Shown one piece after another: positions 1 through 9,038 of a stretch of 26,834 nucleotides of DNA. Each line of letters opens with the position of its first letter. Within the stretch, counting starts at the first letter, position 1. The notes beneath the pieces are model-generated. The model was not told the DNA's origin. It worked only from the letters and a program-made list of their open reading frames with translations, and ran no database searches. Where the stretch lies: positions 3,653-30,486 of the forward strand of contig LUVW01000055.1 of the NCBI GenBank assembly GCA_001661515.1. Direction: 5' to 3'. The stretch comes from Capniomyces stellatus (lineage: Eukaryota; Kickxellomycota; Harpellomycetes; Harpellales; Legeriomycetaceae). The translations under genes and the position numbers were made by a program.

Positions 1-1560
1 TGAAACGGGCTGGATGGTGACATGGTACCTCCGTATGATTGTGGCTATGGTTAGTTTCATTATTGCAACAGAGTACTCCCTAGCTAGGCATGCTCTTGGG
101 CCAGCGCCCCAAATAAGGTTACCAAGCGAGATGTCTATCAATTTGGTGTCTGAGTTGATGTGTCTTTTGTAGTCGAATTCATTTGAGGTATTGCCAAACA
201 TTGACTTGTCTCTGTTGTGTGTAAATGCATTGAATGATACGTAGCTGTTTTTTGGCAAAGTGACGCCATTGGATAAAACCACGTCTGTTGTTGTGTATCT
301 AGAAATAAACTTGACCGAACCAGCAAGTCTGCTCGTCTCCTTCATCACAGCATCCAACACCACCATCTCGTCAAGGAGACTGTAGTCTATTTGGGCACCG
401 TGTTTTTCCATCAGGCTGGTCTGTTCGTCAGACAGGTCATTGTAAACGTGTGGGCGTTTAGAAATGTCGATTAGGATATTGTGCAGTCTGATAGAAAGGA
501 TAAGTGCGCCCGTCTCCATTGCTATTTGTAATGAGTGGGACAGGAGATATATTTGTGTTAAGTCAAAAAGACTTGAATTCTCAACCAAAAACTGGATAAT
601 GTCCCGTGGCTTGGTGTTTTCAGGCAGGTACTTTCTCCGCTTGATTTCGACATCTAGAAAGTAGGAAATATAGCTTGTCCCAAAAAACTCGTACTGTGTG
701 TTGATACTAATAAATTGGTCACGGATGTTCTTTGCAAACGATTTGTTGATCGACTCCTTAACTGCGTCCTTCAGGTCATGGTCTCTGATCGAATCAATAC
801 CAAAGTATCGTATCGATACCGCCAGGGTCATAATGTCCTTGAAAAAGCTAAACACTTCGTACAGCTCCACTCCACCAACCTTGTCCAGCTTCCCGATTGT
901 GTACAAAGATGCGTCGATTTGCCTTTCGATTAAAAGTTGGCACAAGTCTATTGACTCGGCTAGATCAACTGTGGACGTGTAATATACCATTATTCGAGCG
1001 TATTGTGAGTATTTCCAGTTGATTCCATTCAGAAAGTTGTTAAAGAATGGTGTACATTCTTGGTGAGCTTTAGAAACGTTAAGTGTTGAGTTTGGGTATG
1101 ATATGTACTCCATTACAAACGCACCACCGACTATAACGCTATTAGCTGTTGACTGTGTCCTGAATGCAGCGTTGTTTAGCTTCTGCATCCCAGTATTTGT
1201 TCTTGAATTTTTCACCATCTCGCTGTCATTCACGCTAACTGGATCAACCTTTTTGATCCCGTAAGGTATAGCCGCGGATTTAATTATATCTCTTACTCCG
1301 GCTACAAGAACTTTGACAAACAAGGTGCCCAGCACCAGCACCTTTAGGAGCGATAGCAGTATGAGATGTTCTGCTCTGTATGCACTGCAATCGACGAACA
1401 AGCCTAAAATGTCGTAGTTGATGAGGAAGGCTATCGCAAGACATGCCACAAACGAGCGGTATTTGAATACTATTTCCACCGCTGGTTGGGCCTTTCTTTT
1501 CAGCTTTGACTTTCTGAACGCGATCTTGATAGCAATGAGCAATAGTGAGATTGCACTCAT
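1..1560 (-). CDS. Cytochrome P450 monooxygenase, C-terminus cut by window edge
   Basis: The reading frame from the ATG at 1560 is open for 520 codons to the left edge; an in-frame TAG lies just upstream (1564-1566), which supports this start. P450 hallmarks are present. The haem loop reads WGAGPRACLA with ligand Cys491. The K-helix ExxR is ETSR (Glu408, Arg411). An acid-Thr pair (AMETGA) sits where the I-helix oxygen-activation motif is expected. Two hydrophobic segments near residues 35-58 and 64-86 suggest an endoplasmic reticulum membrane anchor. The haem loop has Trp for the usual Phe and Ala for the Gly after Cys, similar in style to fungal ent-kaurene-oxidase-like P450s with GPxACxxR loops. 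The substrate cannot be told; steroid, fatty acid or terpenoid hydroxylation are all possible. No intron is needed in the visible part. About 30 or more residues probably lie beyond the edge. Confidence 0.88.
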   Translation of the reverse strand, partial: MSAISLLLIAIKIAFRKSKLKRKAQPAVEIVFKYRSFVACLAIAFLINYDILGLFVDCSAYRAEHLILLSLLKVLVLGTLFVKVLVAGVRDIIKSAAIPYGIKKVDPVSVNDSEMVKNSRTNTGMQKLNNAAFRTQSTANSVIVGGAFVMEYISYPNSTLNVSKAHQECTPFFNNFLNGINWKYSQYARIMVYYTSTVDLAESIDLCQLLIERQIDASLYTIGKLDKVGGVELYEVFSFFKDIMTLAVSIRYFGIDSIRDHDLKDAVKESINKSFAKNIRDQFISINTQYEFFGTSYISYFLDVEIKRRKYLPENTKPRDIIQFLVENSSLFDLTQIYLLSHSLQIAMETGALILSIRLHNILIDISKRPHVYNDLSDEQTSLMEKHGAQIDYSLLDEMVVLDAVMKETSRLAGSVKFISRYTTTDVVLSNGVTLPKNSYVSFNAFTHNRDKSMFGNTSNEFDYKRHINSDTKLIDISLGNLIWGAGPRACLAREYSVAIMKLTIATIIRRYHVTIQPVS

Positions 1561-2737
1561 GTCCTAAAATATTTTTAAGTGTATCTTGGTTCTTTCGGTA
1601 CTAGTACTATCGATGTTCAAGTGTTAAGCGCCCAGCACGGTATTTGCCTTTCTTTTGTTATGTACCTTTTGTTCGCTTTATTCACAAACTTTGCCACTTA
1701 CCCTTAGTGTACTTGCAGTATATTTTTTATTTTTCCCTTTTAAATGCTTGTTTTTAAACAATGAAATGATATTTTCAACTATGTTGTGTTGTGATTTATA
1801 TTTTTAGTACTGCTAGCTTGGTTTTTTTTATTATTATTTAGGGTTAACTTGGCTTTTAAATAGTTCAACGTGAGTTAAAACACATTTTTTATATATTTTT
1901 TTCGTTTATTCATTTCTCGGTTTTTGACTTGAATACCTCCTAATCCATTTCAGCTTTTAGGTAAATTCAGTATAATTTATTTATTCCAATAGTATTACAT
2001 TGGTCCGAATGTTGAATAGATTTATTTAGTAAATGCTGTACACTATTTTCCTGATTCAGAGATTTAATTATTAAGTTTGTCCTGCTTTAAAGGTTTCATT
2101 CATTTATCGAGAATTTCTAATTTTGCCAAAAAAAAAAAAATAGCGTAAAGTTTAATCGCTTTCTGGCCCTATTGGCCCTTCAACTTATTTGCAATTTGAT
2201 TGTACCTTTAATTTTGCTGTTATTATTGAAATGGTGCATTTCAATTTTCAGTGCGCCTTTATTAACCTAGTTCAATTGTTGATTTGAAACGGGTCGAATA
2301 TAATAGCACCTATTGACTTTTAGTTTTTTTACGCTCAAACGTGTTCCTATATTTAAATGGCTAAATTCAAAGTAAATACGACCTAAGTTACTTCCTATTA
2401 TTGGTTAACCTCGAAAAATCCAATTGTTCTCTTTTCAGTCTTACTTAAGTTTTACAATTTTTGAACTTTATCTAATATCTTAGTCAACGTGCTTATCAAC
2501 GAGTCGTTTTAAAGGCGAAATAGTGCGATTATTCTGTTTGCTTTGGGGGATTGTCCTTAGTAAACATTGAAAATAAGCACTTCGAAAACGTTTGTTTATT
2601 AGCTAAATCGATTTCAAGTCGACTTCACCAAAATAAAGAGTAAGTTATAAAACCAAATAGCTAGGATTGCCTTATTTTAGCTAGCGGTTTCATAAAATTT
2701 TAACCAGAACGGTAAATTAGCACTACTGACAAACAAT
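1561..2737. other. AT-rich spacer between divergent genes
   Basis: This spacer holds the upstream regions of the P450 (minus) and the dehydrogenase (plus). I see only T-rich tracts and a 13-A run near 2127, with no convincing open frame, splice-linked exon or RNA gene. Confidence 0.6.
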
Positions 2738-4461
2738 ATGCACAGTTTGACATCAATTACGAGAGTAAATATGAATTATTACAAAGGATTAAAATCCTTT
2801 GCAAAGCTACCGGTATTAAGAAGGTTATATTCAAGCGAGAGTTTTTCACCATTTAGCAGGCTTAAAGGCAGAAATGTTTTCATGTAAGTTATGAAACACA
2901 ATAACAACGCATTGCCAGTGGCTGGAACACATTGGAATTATTTGAGTGTGTGTTAAGTATGGTGAAAAGTAAAATTCAGCTTTAAAGTAGCACTGAAATT
3001 TTGGTGTAGAACTGGTGCTACTTCAGGGATCGGTAAGGCATGTGCCTGGAACTATGCCAGTGCAGGGGCAAACTTGGTAAAGTATATCCTGCAAAGCAAA
3101 GCGTTGGATTGTTTTAATTTGAATCACGAATAAACCAAATTAATATGCACGTTTGGTTTGTTTGTAGGTTATTTCGGGGAGAAGGACTGAGCGTTTGGAG
3201 GACTTGGCTAATGAGATCAAAAACAAATATCCCGAAACCAATGTGATTTTTGCTACTTTGGACGTTCGCTCTAAGACTCAGGTAGACAAGGCTGTTGGCG
3301 CCTTGCCAGCTGAATTTAAAAATTTAGACATTTTGGTGAATAATGCAGGTAATATATAGCTGGCCATACTTGTAAAACTACTTTTAAGTATCCTATTTAG
3401 ATACCAAGCAAACAGGCAAACAAAAGGGATAAGGGGGACATGTTGCATGGTTTATTTCATTAGTTGGCTTGGCGGGTTTTACTAATAAATTTGTTTAAAC
3501 TTGTGTTGTAGGTTTGGTTGTTGGGCTAGATAAACTGGATGATGTAAGGCCCGAGGACATGGACACTATGATTGACACCAATGTGAAAGGTCTGGTTTAT
3601 GTCACTCAGGCGATATTGCCTCAGCTTAAACGCACAGGGGGGCATATAGTGAACATTGGTTCTATAGCAGGTATGATTTGGCCTATTTGGGGTGAACCCC
3701 GTTTTTTTTTTGTTCATGTATTTTATCTTTTATTGAAAAAGCAAAAGCAATGCTGCAAAATAAATAAAAATTGTAATTGTGCTGTTGGGCTAGGCGAGAA
3801 TGCGTATCCAAATGGATCGATCTACTGTGCATCCAAACACGCTGTTAGGGCAATAACTCAGTCCTTAAGATGCGAGCTGATTGACACTGATGTAAAAATC
3901 ACTGAAATCAACCCGGGTAAGAAATAGTTAAAGTATACCAGTTGGATGATAGTTACAACGGTGTCAAATTGAACTTTTAGATTGTTCTGCCCGCAACTTA
4001 TAGGCATGGTCGAAACTGAATTCTCGGTAGTTCGGTTTAGGGGGGATGCGGAAAAGGCTAAAAGTGTGTACAAAGGGATAGTAAGTGACCAATCAATGAC
4101 GTTTAATCAATGCTGTCCAATCAATGATACCCAATCAATGGTATTCGTTAGTGTTTGTAAACGACATTCTTTTGGAATTACTCGAGCTAATTAATGTTTG
4201 TATTGACTGGAACTTTGTATTAGGATCCTTTAACGCCACAGGATATTGGTAGGTCAATTTTCGTAAACGACTTGGATACAATCATATTAGTTTGGCTCAA
4301 ATACAACTTATTTACTAACATTACGATATTTGTTACTGTGCCTGGTAGCTGAGCTGGTGCTGTTTACTACATCAAGACCAAAACATGTTGAGGTTGCAAC
4401 TATGACCGTATTTCCTCACGGACAAGCTTCAGCAATGCTGACCCACCGCAAACTCGAGTAA
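2738..4461 (+). CDS. Short-chain dehydrogenase/reductase, eight exons, YMR226C/YdfG-like
   Basis: Model exons are 2738-2883, 3010-3076, 3168-3348, 3512-3670, 3794-3916, 4004-4080, 4224-4248 and 4349-4461, giving 296 residues with all phases consistent and GT-AG borders throughout. Classical SDR features appear in order: the TGATSGIG cofactor loop (residues 50-57), NNAG (129-132), Asn155 in NVKG, catalytic Ser182 (NIGS), and Tyr195 with Lys199 (YCASK). The C-terminal stretch DPLTPQDIAELV and a late FPHGQAS fit the NADP-dependent 3-hydroxy acid/serine dehydrogenase group that includes yeast YMR226C and bacterial YdfG. The first 33 residues lack acidic residues and are rich in Lys, Arg and Ser, so a mitochondrial presequence is possible. 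Exon 7 is only 25 nt. The exact substrate is inferred, not shown. Confidence 0.9.
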
Positions 4462-4858
4462 AACTCGGATCTGTACAACCCAATTACCTCCCCAAATCTA
4501 AACTTGAATCAACCCAACCAACTTTATGGACTCTGAATTCTCCTAGTGTTGCATTTACTTGACTTTACCAATGTTGGTGTTGGACTTTTTTTCGAGTTTA
4601 AACAAAAAAAATTACATTCTCAGTTCAATACAAAGCCACAAACAATAACCTACATTTGCTTCTAAAGCTGGACATTGTTGCGTTTTATTGTTCAATTTAT
4701 ATTCAAAAAAACTTTGGTCGTTAACCTGCCATATATTTGATTTGAACTACTAAGCTAATTCTAATTACAGTGTATTCCCCGAACAATTTTGTCCAAGTGT
4801 TGGCCGTTTCGTGAGTGGAAAGCACCAGCTATACCGAATTTGATTCTAAATCATTCTT
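4462..4858. other. Convergent 3' spacer
   Basis: This lies between the stop of the dehydrogenase (plus) and the stop of the TMEM14-family gene (minus). It presumably holds both 3' untranslated regions and shows no coding signal. Confidence 0.6.
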
Positions 4859-5680
4859 CTAAAATAGGGTAAAGTACTTGTACGTGTATATCGAACCAAC
4901 TGTGGCAACTGCAGTGGCTAAACCAACGGGGCCAGGTCGTTTGGACATTAAGGCACTTCGAGCATTGAAAAACAGCCAAGTTGCGCTCCACGCTATTTTT
5001 TGTCAGTTATTTATTGTTTGTGTTTGCAAAGAGTCTGAAGTTTAGAATTTTACACTGTACTTGATCATTTTTTATTCCTTACCAGTACAAATCCCTGATC
5101 CATTTAAATCATCTCCATCCTTGAATGCAAAGCTATAATTGAATAATTATTGGTTTCACTTTAGTAACAAGCCAATACCACTTTCAAAGAAAAAGACTAG
5201 CCAGCTATTGAACCAACTATTGCACGAACCTTGCACCGGCAAATATAACGCCAAATCCAGCTGATTGAATAAATGAGGGATACCCAATTGCATTTAAATT
5301 TCTAGGAAAAATTGAACCGAAATCTAACATTATGGCGTTGAAGTATAGTGTTTACAGCAAGCAGATAATTGGATTCTCGTGAATTTCTTCTTTTTTTTTG
5401 TTTCATAATTATACACGTTTCAAGCTTGGCTTTCTTTTGTAGCAAATGCCAAAAGTAGGCCATACGTTCTATTTGCTTAGATATCAACCCTATAAAACTT
5501 ACGGGTGGCCGACATTGCTATCGCTGGGTAACGCGAAGACCCTGCCTTTGAAAAGCAACTTTTCAAATCACTTGCTAGATTGGCTTTTTCTACTTTCTGA
5601 TCTTTATGTAAAGTCGATTTTGTTTCTGAATCAGCTATTCTTGGCTTTTCAATGCTTTGTTTATCTGTAGACTTGTCCAT
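4859..5680 (-). CDS. TMEM14-family small membrane protein, five exons (copy A)
   Basis: No long ORF exists here, but exons join in phase on the minus strand: 5680-5503, 5468-5417, 5301-5230, 5132-5083 and 4992-4859 (161 residues). The strongest parts are the last three exons. These give a glycine-rich membrane segment (YPSFIQSAGFGVIFAGAS), a polar loop with KDGDDLNGSG, and a final segment with ARSALMSKRPGPVGLATAV. The layout matches the TMEM14/UPF0136 family (yeast YJR085C), small inner-membrane proteins linked in animals to mitochondrial haem-precursor transport. The 5' end is uncertain. The longer model needs a 34-nt intron (5469-5502, gtaagt to atag) and adds a Lys/Ser-rich N-terminus. A shorter model starts at ATG 5463 and gives 100 residues. 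A second, clearer family member lies at 18292-19067. Confidence 0.65.
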
Positions 5681-6084
5681 TTTATGTTCGGTATAAAATT
5701 AATGAGTTTAATGTTTAGAATCGCCTTTAATAAAGATTAAGAAACTTTGATTTGGCTTTTAGGTTATTGACAAGATAACAAAGTTAGAATTTAAAGCAGA
5801 AAGCGTTTAATTAAAAGAAATCGATCTCTTGACAAACTTATCGACAAAACTGAAGCGGAAAAAATAAAATAAAAGGAAACATAAAATTATCAATTACCAG
5901 CTAACGAATCGATTTTTAATCAAACAAACTAGCAATTCTAAATTTCCGCCATCGACATAATCGTAACAAATTGAGAATTTGAAGTAATTTACGATATCTT
6001 TTTTTACTATTACTTTTCCAACCAAACCAATAAAAAACCAGTATCTATTCGATCAAAAAAATAAAATAAGCTAGAAAAGTACAA
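5681..6084. other. AT-rich spacer
   Basis: This separates two tandem minus-strand genes: it is upstream of TMEM14 copy A and downstream of the protease stop. I see no gene in it. Confidence 0.6.
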
Positions 6085-7068
6085 TTATAAGGTCATGGCT
6101 GCAAGTGCCAACATAAGCGAACAAACGACACCGAATTTCAAGCCAGTAACTCTAGTTGCTGACGAGTTGATAGCAGTGGTTGCGGCTTTATCAGTGCTGG
6201 ACTTGGAATTGTCTGAAGATAAAATATCGCTCTTTTTGAGTCCAGATTTGGAAACAATCCAGTCAATGTAATGGTATGGGTTGGTGTAGTAACTAGCTGA
6301 ATCTTTAACACCGCATATTTCTGGACCTAACGACTTATCACGTGCTTCGATAAAACTAACAATTCCAACCAACAAAGTGCTACCATTAGTGGATGTATAC
6401 AATGGCCCACCTGAATCACCAAAGCACGCTGATTTTCCATCTCTAGTAACTGAGCAAATCAGACTGCCGTTGTTATCCTCATCCCAGTTTGGTGCAAGTT
6501 CTTTACAGAGTGGACCGGTTGAAACTGCAAGGTCGGTTTTCAGCAAGATTGGTAGCACCTCCACATTATCGTTATTAGTCAACCCCCACCCTGCAACGGT
6601 TATCTTCAGGTCGTCGGTTATTTTTGCGTTGTAGATTTTGGCTGGCTTCACGTTAGACATGCTGACAGGTTCTTTCAAGGTAATTATGGCAATGTCGAAT
6701 AAACTATTTTCTTCGGTGGAATTGAAGCTTTCGTGGACGATTACTTTGGACACTTTATAGCTTTTGGAAATCTCCTGGCTGATATCAGATTGTCCAAATA
6801 CCACAGAAAGCATATTTGTAAGATCGGATGGATCAAATTTACGAAAGCAATGGGCAGCTGACAAGAATACGGTGTCTGATATCAATGTACCACCGCATAC
6901 GTGCAAGTATTCATTGCTATTAAAAAACCCAATGCTCCCAATAGCCGAGAACTCGGTGATAGTTGATACAGATCCATTGATTACACGGGCTTTCTCTGGA
7001 ACGCTTTGGCCCATAGACCCAGTAAAGAATACTGATGACAGAATTAAAGATGGAGATGAAATAAGCAT
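6085..7068 (-). CDS. Secreted trypsin-fold serine protease (S1) with GPI-type tail
   Basis: This is a single-exon ORF of 327 residues. A hydrophobic signal peptide covers about residues 1-20. A short propeptide ends in KAR28, and a VINGS start resembles the IVGG activation site of S1 zymogens. The catalytic triad is complete: His73 in SAAHC, Asp125 in FDIAI and Ser219 in GDSGGP. Cysteine pairs around His73 and Ser219 are in place. The residue six before the catalytic Ser (trypsin position 189) is Ser213, which points to chymotrypsin-like rather than Arg/Lys specificity. After the catalytic domain a Ser/Thr/Asn-rich linker (about 280-308) leads to a hydrophobic tail ending ALAAMTL, as in GPI-anchored proteins. 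Activity at the cell surface, on host or food protein, is inferred. Confidence 0.93.
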   Translation of the reverse strand: MLISSPSLILSSVFFTGSMGQSVPEKARVINGSVSTITEFSAIGSIGFFNSNEYLHVCGGTLISDTVFLSAAHCFRKFDPSDLTNMLSVVFGQSDISQEISKSYKVSKVIVHESFNSTEENSLFDIAIITLKEPVSMSNVKPAKIYNAKITDDLKITVAGWGLTNNDNVEVLPILLKTDLAVSTGPLCKELAPNWDEDNNGSLICSVTRDGKSACFGDSGGPLYTSTNGSTLLVGIVSFIEARDKSLGPEICGVKDSASYYTNPYHYIDWIVSKSGLKKSDILSSDNSKSSTDKAATTAINSSATRVTGLKFGVVCSLMLALAAMTL

Positions 7069-7514
7069 CTTGAGGTTTTGCTTGCTAAAGATTAAAAATG
7101 TGGTCCTTGGTTGATTTTATTATAACGACAAAGAATCTGTAGTTATTATATGTTGAAAAAATGGGATTGCGCTGCTGTACTTTACAAATTATTGAGATTG
7201 GAATGTCGTATTTTCCAACTCTAGAACAGTAATAGCTATTGTAAAAAAATGTTTACAAAGATCTATCAACTTTAAAGTCACCCCTTAGTCTATGTTATGA
7301 AATACCAATCACACCGGAGCTATATTTTAAGAAAATAGGCTGTTGCCAGTGATTGGAAGAATATGTAGTGAAATTTTTGGCTTCTGCTAAATAAAATGAT
7401 GTACAGGTATATTATTTCTGATTTTAAAACCGCTTTGTTTAAAATTTTATAATCATCTTACATTTGTTATTAAATCCCATATATTTCCGTTAATGGATTG
7501 GTGAGAGCTTGAAA
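7069..7514. other. Upstream spacer of the protease
   Basis: AT-rich, with no supported gene. The minus-strand sequence at about 7118-7129 reads TATAATAAAATC and could be a TATA-like element for the protease. Confidence 0.45.
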
Positions 7515-7730
7515 CTAGCCTACTTCACACTTTAAAAAAGTCACATTATTATTCAACCTGCTCTTGGCATGCGTTTTATCGGAAGTTCGGGTCACTATTC
7601 CCGAATTCCTGAGTGTTTGAAGTTCCAAAGAACTTGAGGGACACTCGGTAATGGTCTCGACCCCGCGGGGGTACGATGGCCCATTACTAGTAAGTTGAGT
7701 TGAATCAACTTCTTTATCCGAATTATTCAT
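7515..7730 (-). CDS. Small ORF of unknown function, possibly a gag-like fragment
   Basis: This is an ATG-initiated frame of 71 residues, rich in Ser, Thr and Asn and with no recognised domain. It starts inside a 9-bp inverted repeat and covers the stem-loop cluster described separately, so it may be a by-product of structured DNA rather than a gene. It lies just downstream, on the same strand, of a 400-bp stretch that could be an LTR, which would suit the start of a retroelement gag. That reading is weak because no PBS, protease or polymerase is visible. Confidence 0.22.
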   Translation of the reverse strand: MNNSDKEVDSTQLTSNGPSYPRGVETITECPSSSLELQTLRNSGIVTRTSDKTHAKSRLNNNVTFLKCEVG

Positions 7731-7740
7731 TATAATTCGG
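7586..7740. repeat. Cluster of five consecutive stem-loops
   Basis: Perfect inverted pairs follow one another. They are 7586-7591/7600-7605 (TTCGGG), 7611-7616/7641-7646 (GAGTGT) enclosing 7620-7625/7630-7635 (AAGTTC), 7649-7654/7681-7686 (TAATGG) enclosing the palindrome CCCCGCGGGG at 7661-7670, 7692-7698/7705-7711 (AAGTTGA) and 7718-7726/7732-7740 (CCGAATTAT). The segment is far richer in GC than its surroundings. It could be a structured RNA, a mobile hairpin element or part of a transposon. Confidence 0.6.
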
Positions 7741-7774
7741 TCAATAGGTCTCTACTAGGTTATAATAGTTAGTA

Positions 7775-7820
7775 ACACAATTCAATTCAATTCAATTATA
7801 TTATTATAATTATAATTATG
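7775..7820. repeat. ATTCA tandem run and AT-rich imperfect repeat
   Basis: Four head-to-tail copies of a five-base AATTC-type unit are followed by an ATTATA-type imperfect run. It lies between the stem-loop cluster and the inverted-repeat segment. Confidence 0.6.
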
Positions 7821-7930
7821 TTTAATTCAGTTAAGTAGAATATTTATTATCTTATCTTTAAGTTATATATATATGTTTTATTAGTTTGCGAAGATTCTCC
7901 TAAAAAGTACTATAAGTAATTCAAGTTATT

Positions 7931-8090
7931 AGGGGAGATACTTTGACACATATTAACGTTTCCGCTTGATATGATAGATCATCCATAAAGAGGATTGAAC
8001 TCTGAATTAATAAATATAAACATTTAAATTAAACAACCAGTTAGATTAAAGGATTCAATTGGATCGATAATTGGTTAAATTATCTCCCCT
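7931..8090. repeat. 10-bp inverted repeat, possible solo LTR interior
   Basis: AGGGGAGATA at 7931-7940 is matched by its reverse complement at 8081-8090. On the minus strand the enclosing stretch begins TGTTAG at 8165, in the style of an LTR end, directly after the stop codon of the ORF at 8166. No matching terminal CTAACA or target duplication was seen, so an LTR is only a possibility. Confidence 0.3.
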
Positions 8091-8165
8091 GTTTACTTAA
8101 CTTTTAGCTGCTTCCCCGATAGTTTATGTTGAGAGCCTTTAGAAAGTAAACTTAATTAGCTAACA

Positions 8166-8498
8166 CTAAGTTATTGCTAGTGCGAAAATCGTCTTATCGA
8201 GCAAACTCGTATTTATTTGTTTTATTATTTGGCTGTGCTTAGTAATGATCTGGTTCGATATTTGGCTCGACCTTTCTTTTGAAGCTACTCCCTTCAAGTT
8301 ATACGCTAGCTTTTCCTCCCAAACATTACAAACTGGTGCTACGGTTTTGATATAACGCGTTGTTGGGTAATTTAAACCAGCGTGTTGCGTTAATGAGTTG
8401 TAAAATCTTATAGATACAAAGTGTTTGGCGAACATTGAATCGTTAACTTGATTTTTTGCCAATTTGATGTTGGGTTTAATTATAACAAAACTAATCAT
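8166..8498 (-). CDS. Hypothetical protein, about 110 residues
   Basis: An open minus-strand frame runs from ATG 8498 to TAG at 8166 and stays open upstream to about 8561, so an upstream exon is possible. The product is basic, with many Lys, Asn and Ser, has no clear membrane helix and matches no family I recognise. Its stop lies immediately next to the LTR-like TGTTAG end. The frame might therefore have been cut short by an insertion. Confidence 0.35.
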   Translation of the reverse strand: MISFVIIKPNIKLAKNQVNDSMFAKHFVSIRFYNSLTQHAGLNYPTTRYIKTVAPVCNVWEEKLAYNLKGVASKERSSQISNQIITKHSQIIKQINTSLLDKTIFALAIT

Positions 8499-8561
8499 GT
8501 TGTTTCGCTGGATAAATTCTTGGAGACAGATATATTTTTTTCGGATGGAAATAATTGCCAA

Positions 8562-9038
8562 TTTAAAAAAATGACACTTAAAAGATCTAAAATTACAAAT
8601 CTATAAATTGGGCGTGGAATTAGGATAAAATGGTAATATTGACCAAGAAAATACCACACTCGATTTATTAGAACTTTTCTACTAGTTTAAATTACTAATA
8701 GTCTAGAGAAGATATTTTCGATATGCTTTTAGGCAAGATTGAGGAAAACGCTAGTCTCGCAAGGTTTAAAATATTGGTTTTCTTTACCGAGCCCAAAATT
8801 AAACTTATTGGTTAGTTTGCAGCTACAGTTCCAAAAAATCGATATTTACTGAAATTTAAAAAAGTAAAGTCACAAAGAGAAATGGTTGGAAATTTGGCTA
8901 AAATCACTAAATCGATTGCTTATTCAAATAAAAGAGTTGTATACTTTATTTAAAAGCAAAATAACCAAGAGTTTGTTTATTTGAGTCAGTTGGATAATAA
9001 TTAGAGAAATGTTTGAATGGGTAAAATGAAAAGGTGAA
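8562..9038. other. Upstream spacer of FANCL
   Basis: AT-rich and without a supported gene. It contains the presumed FANCL promoter. Confidence 0.5.

Noticed and set aside
5446..5670. Plus-strand 74-codon hydrophobic frame
   Set aside because: It overlaps the first exons of TMEM14 copy A on the other strand and has no homology I can name.
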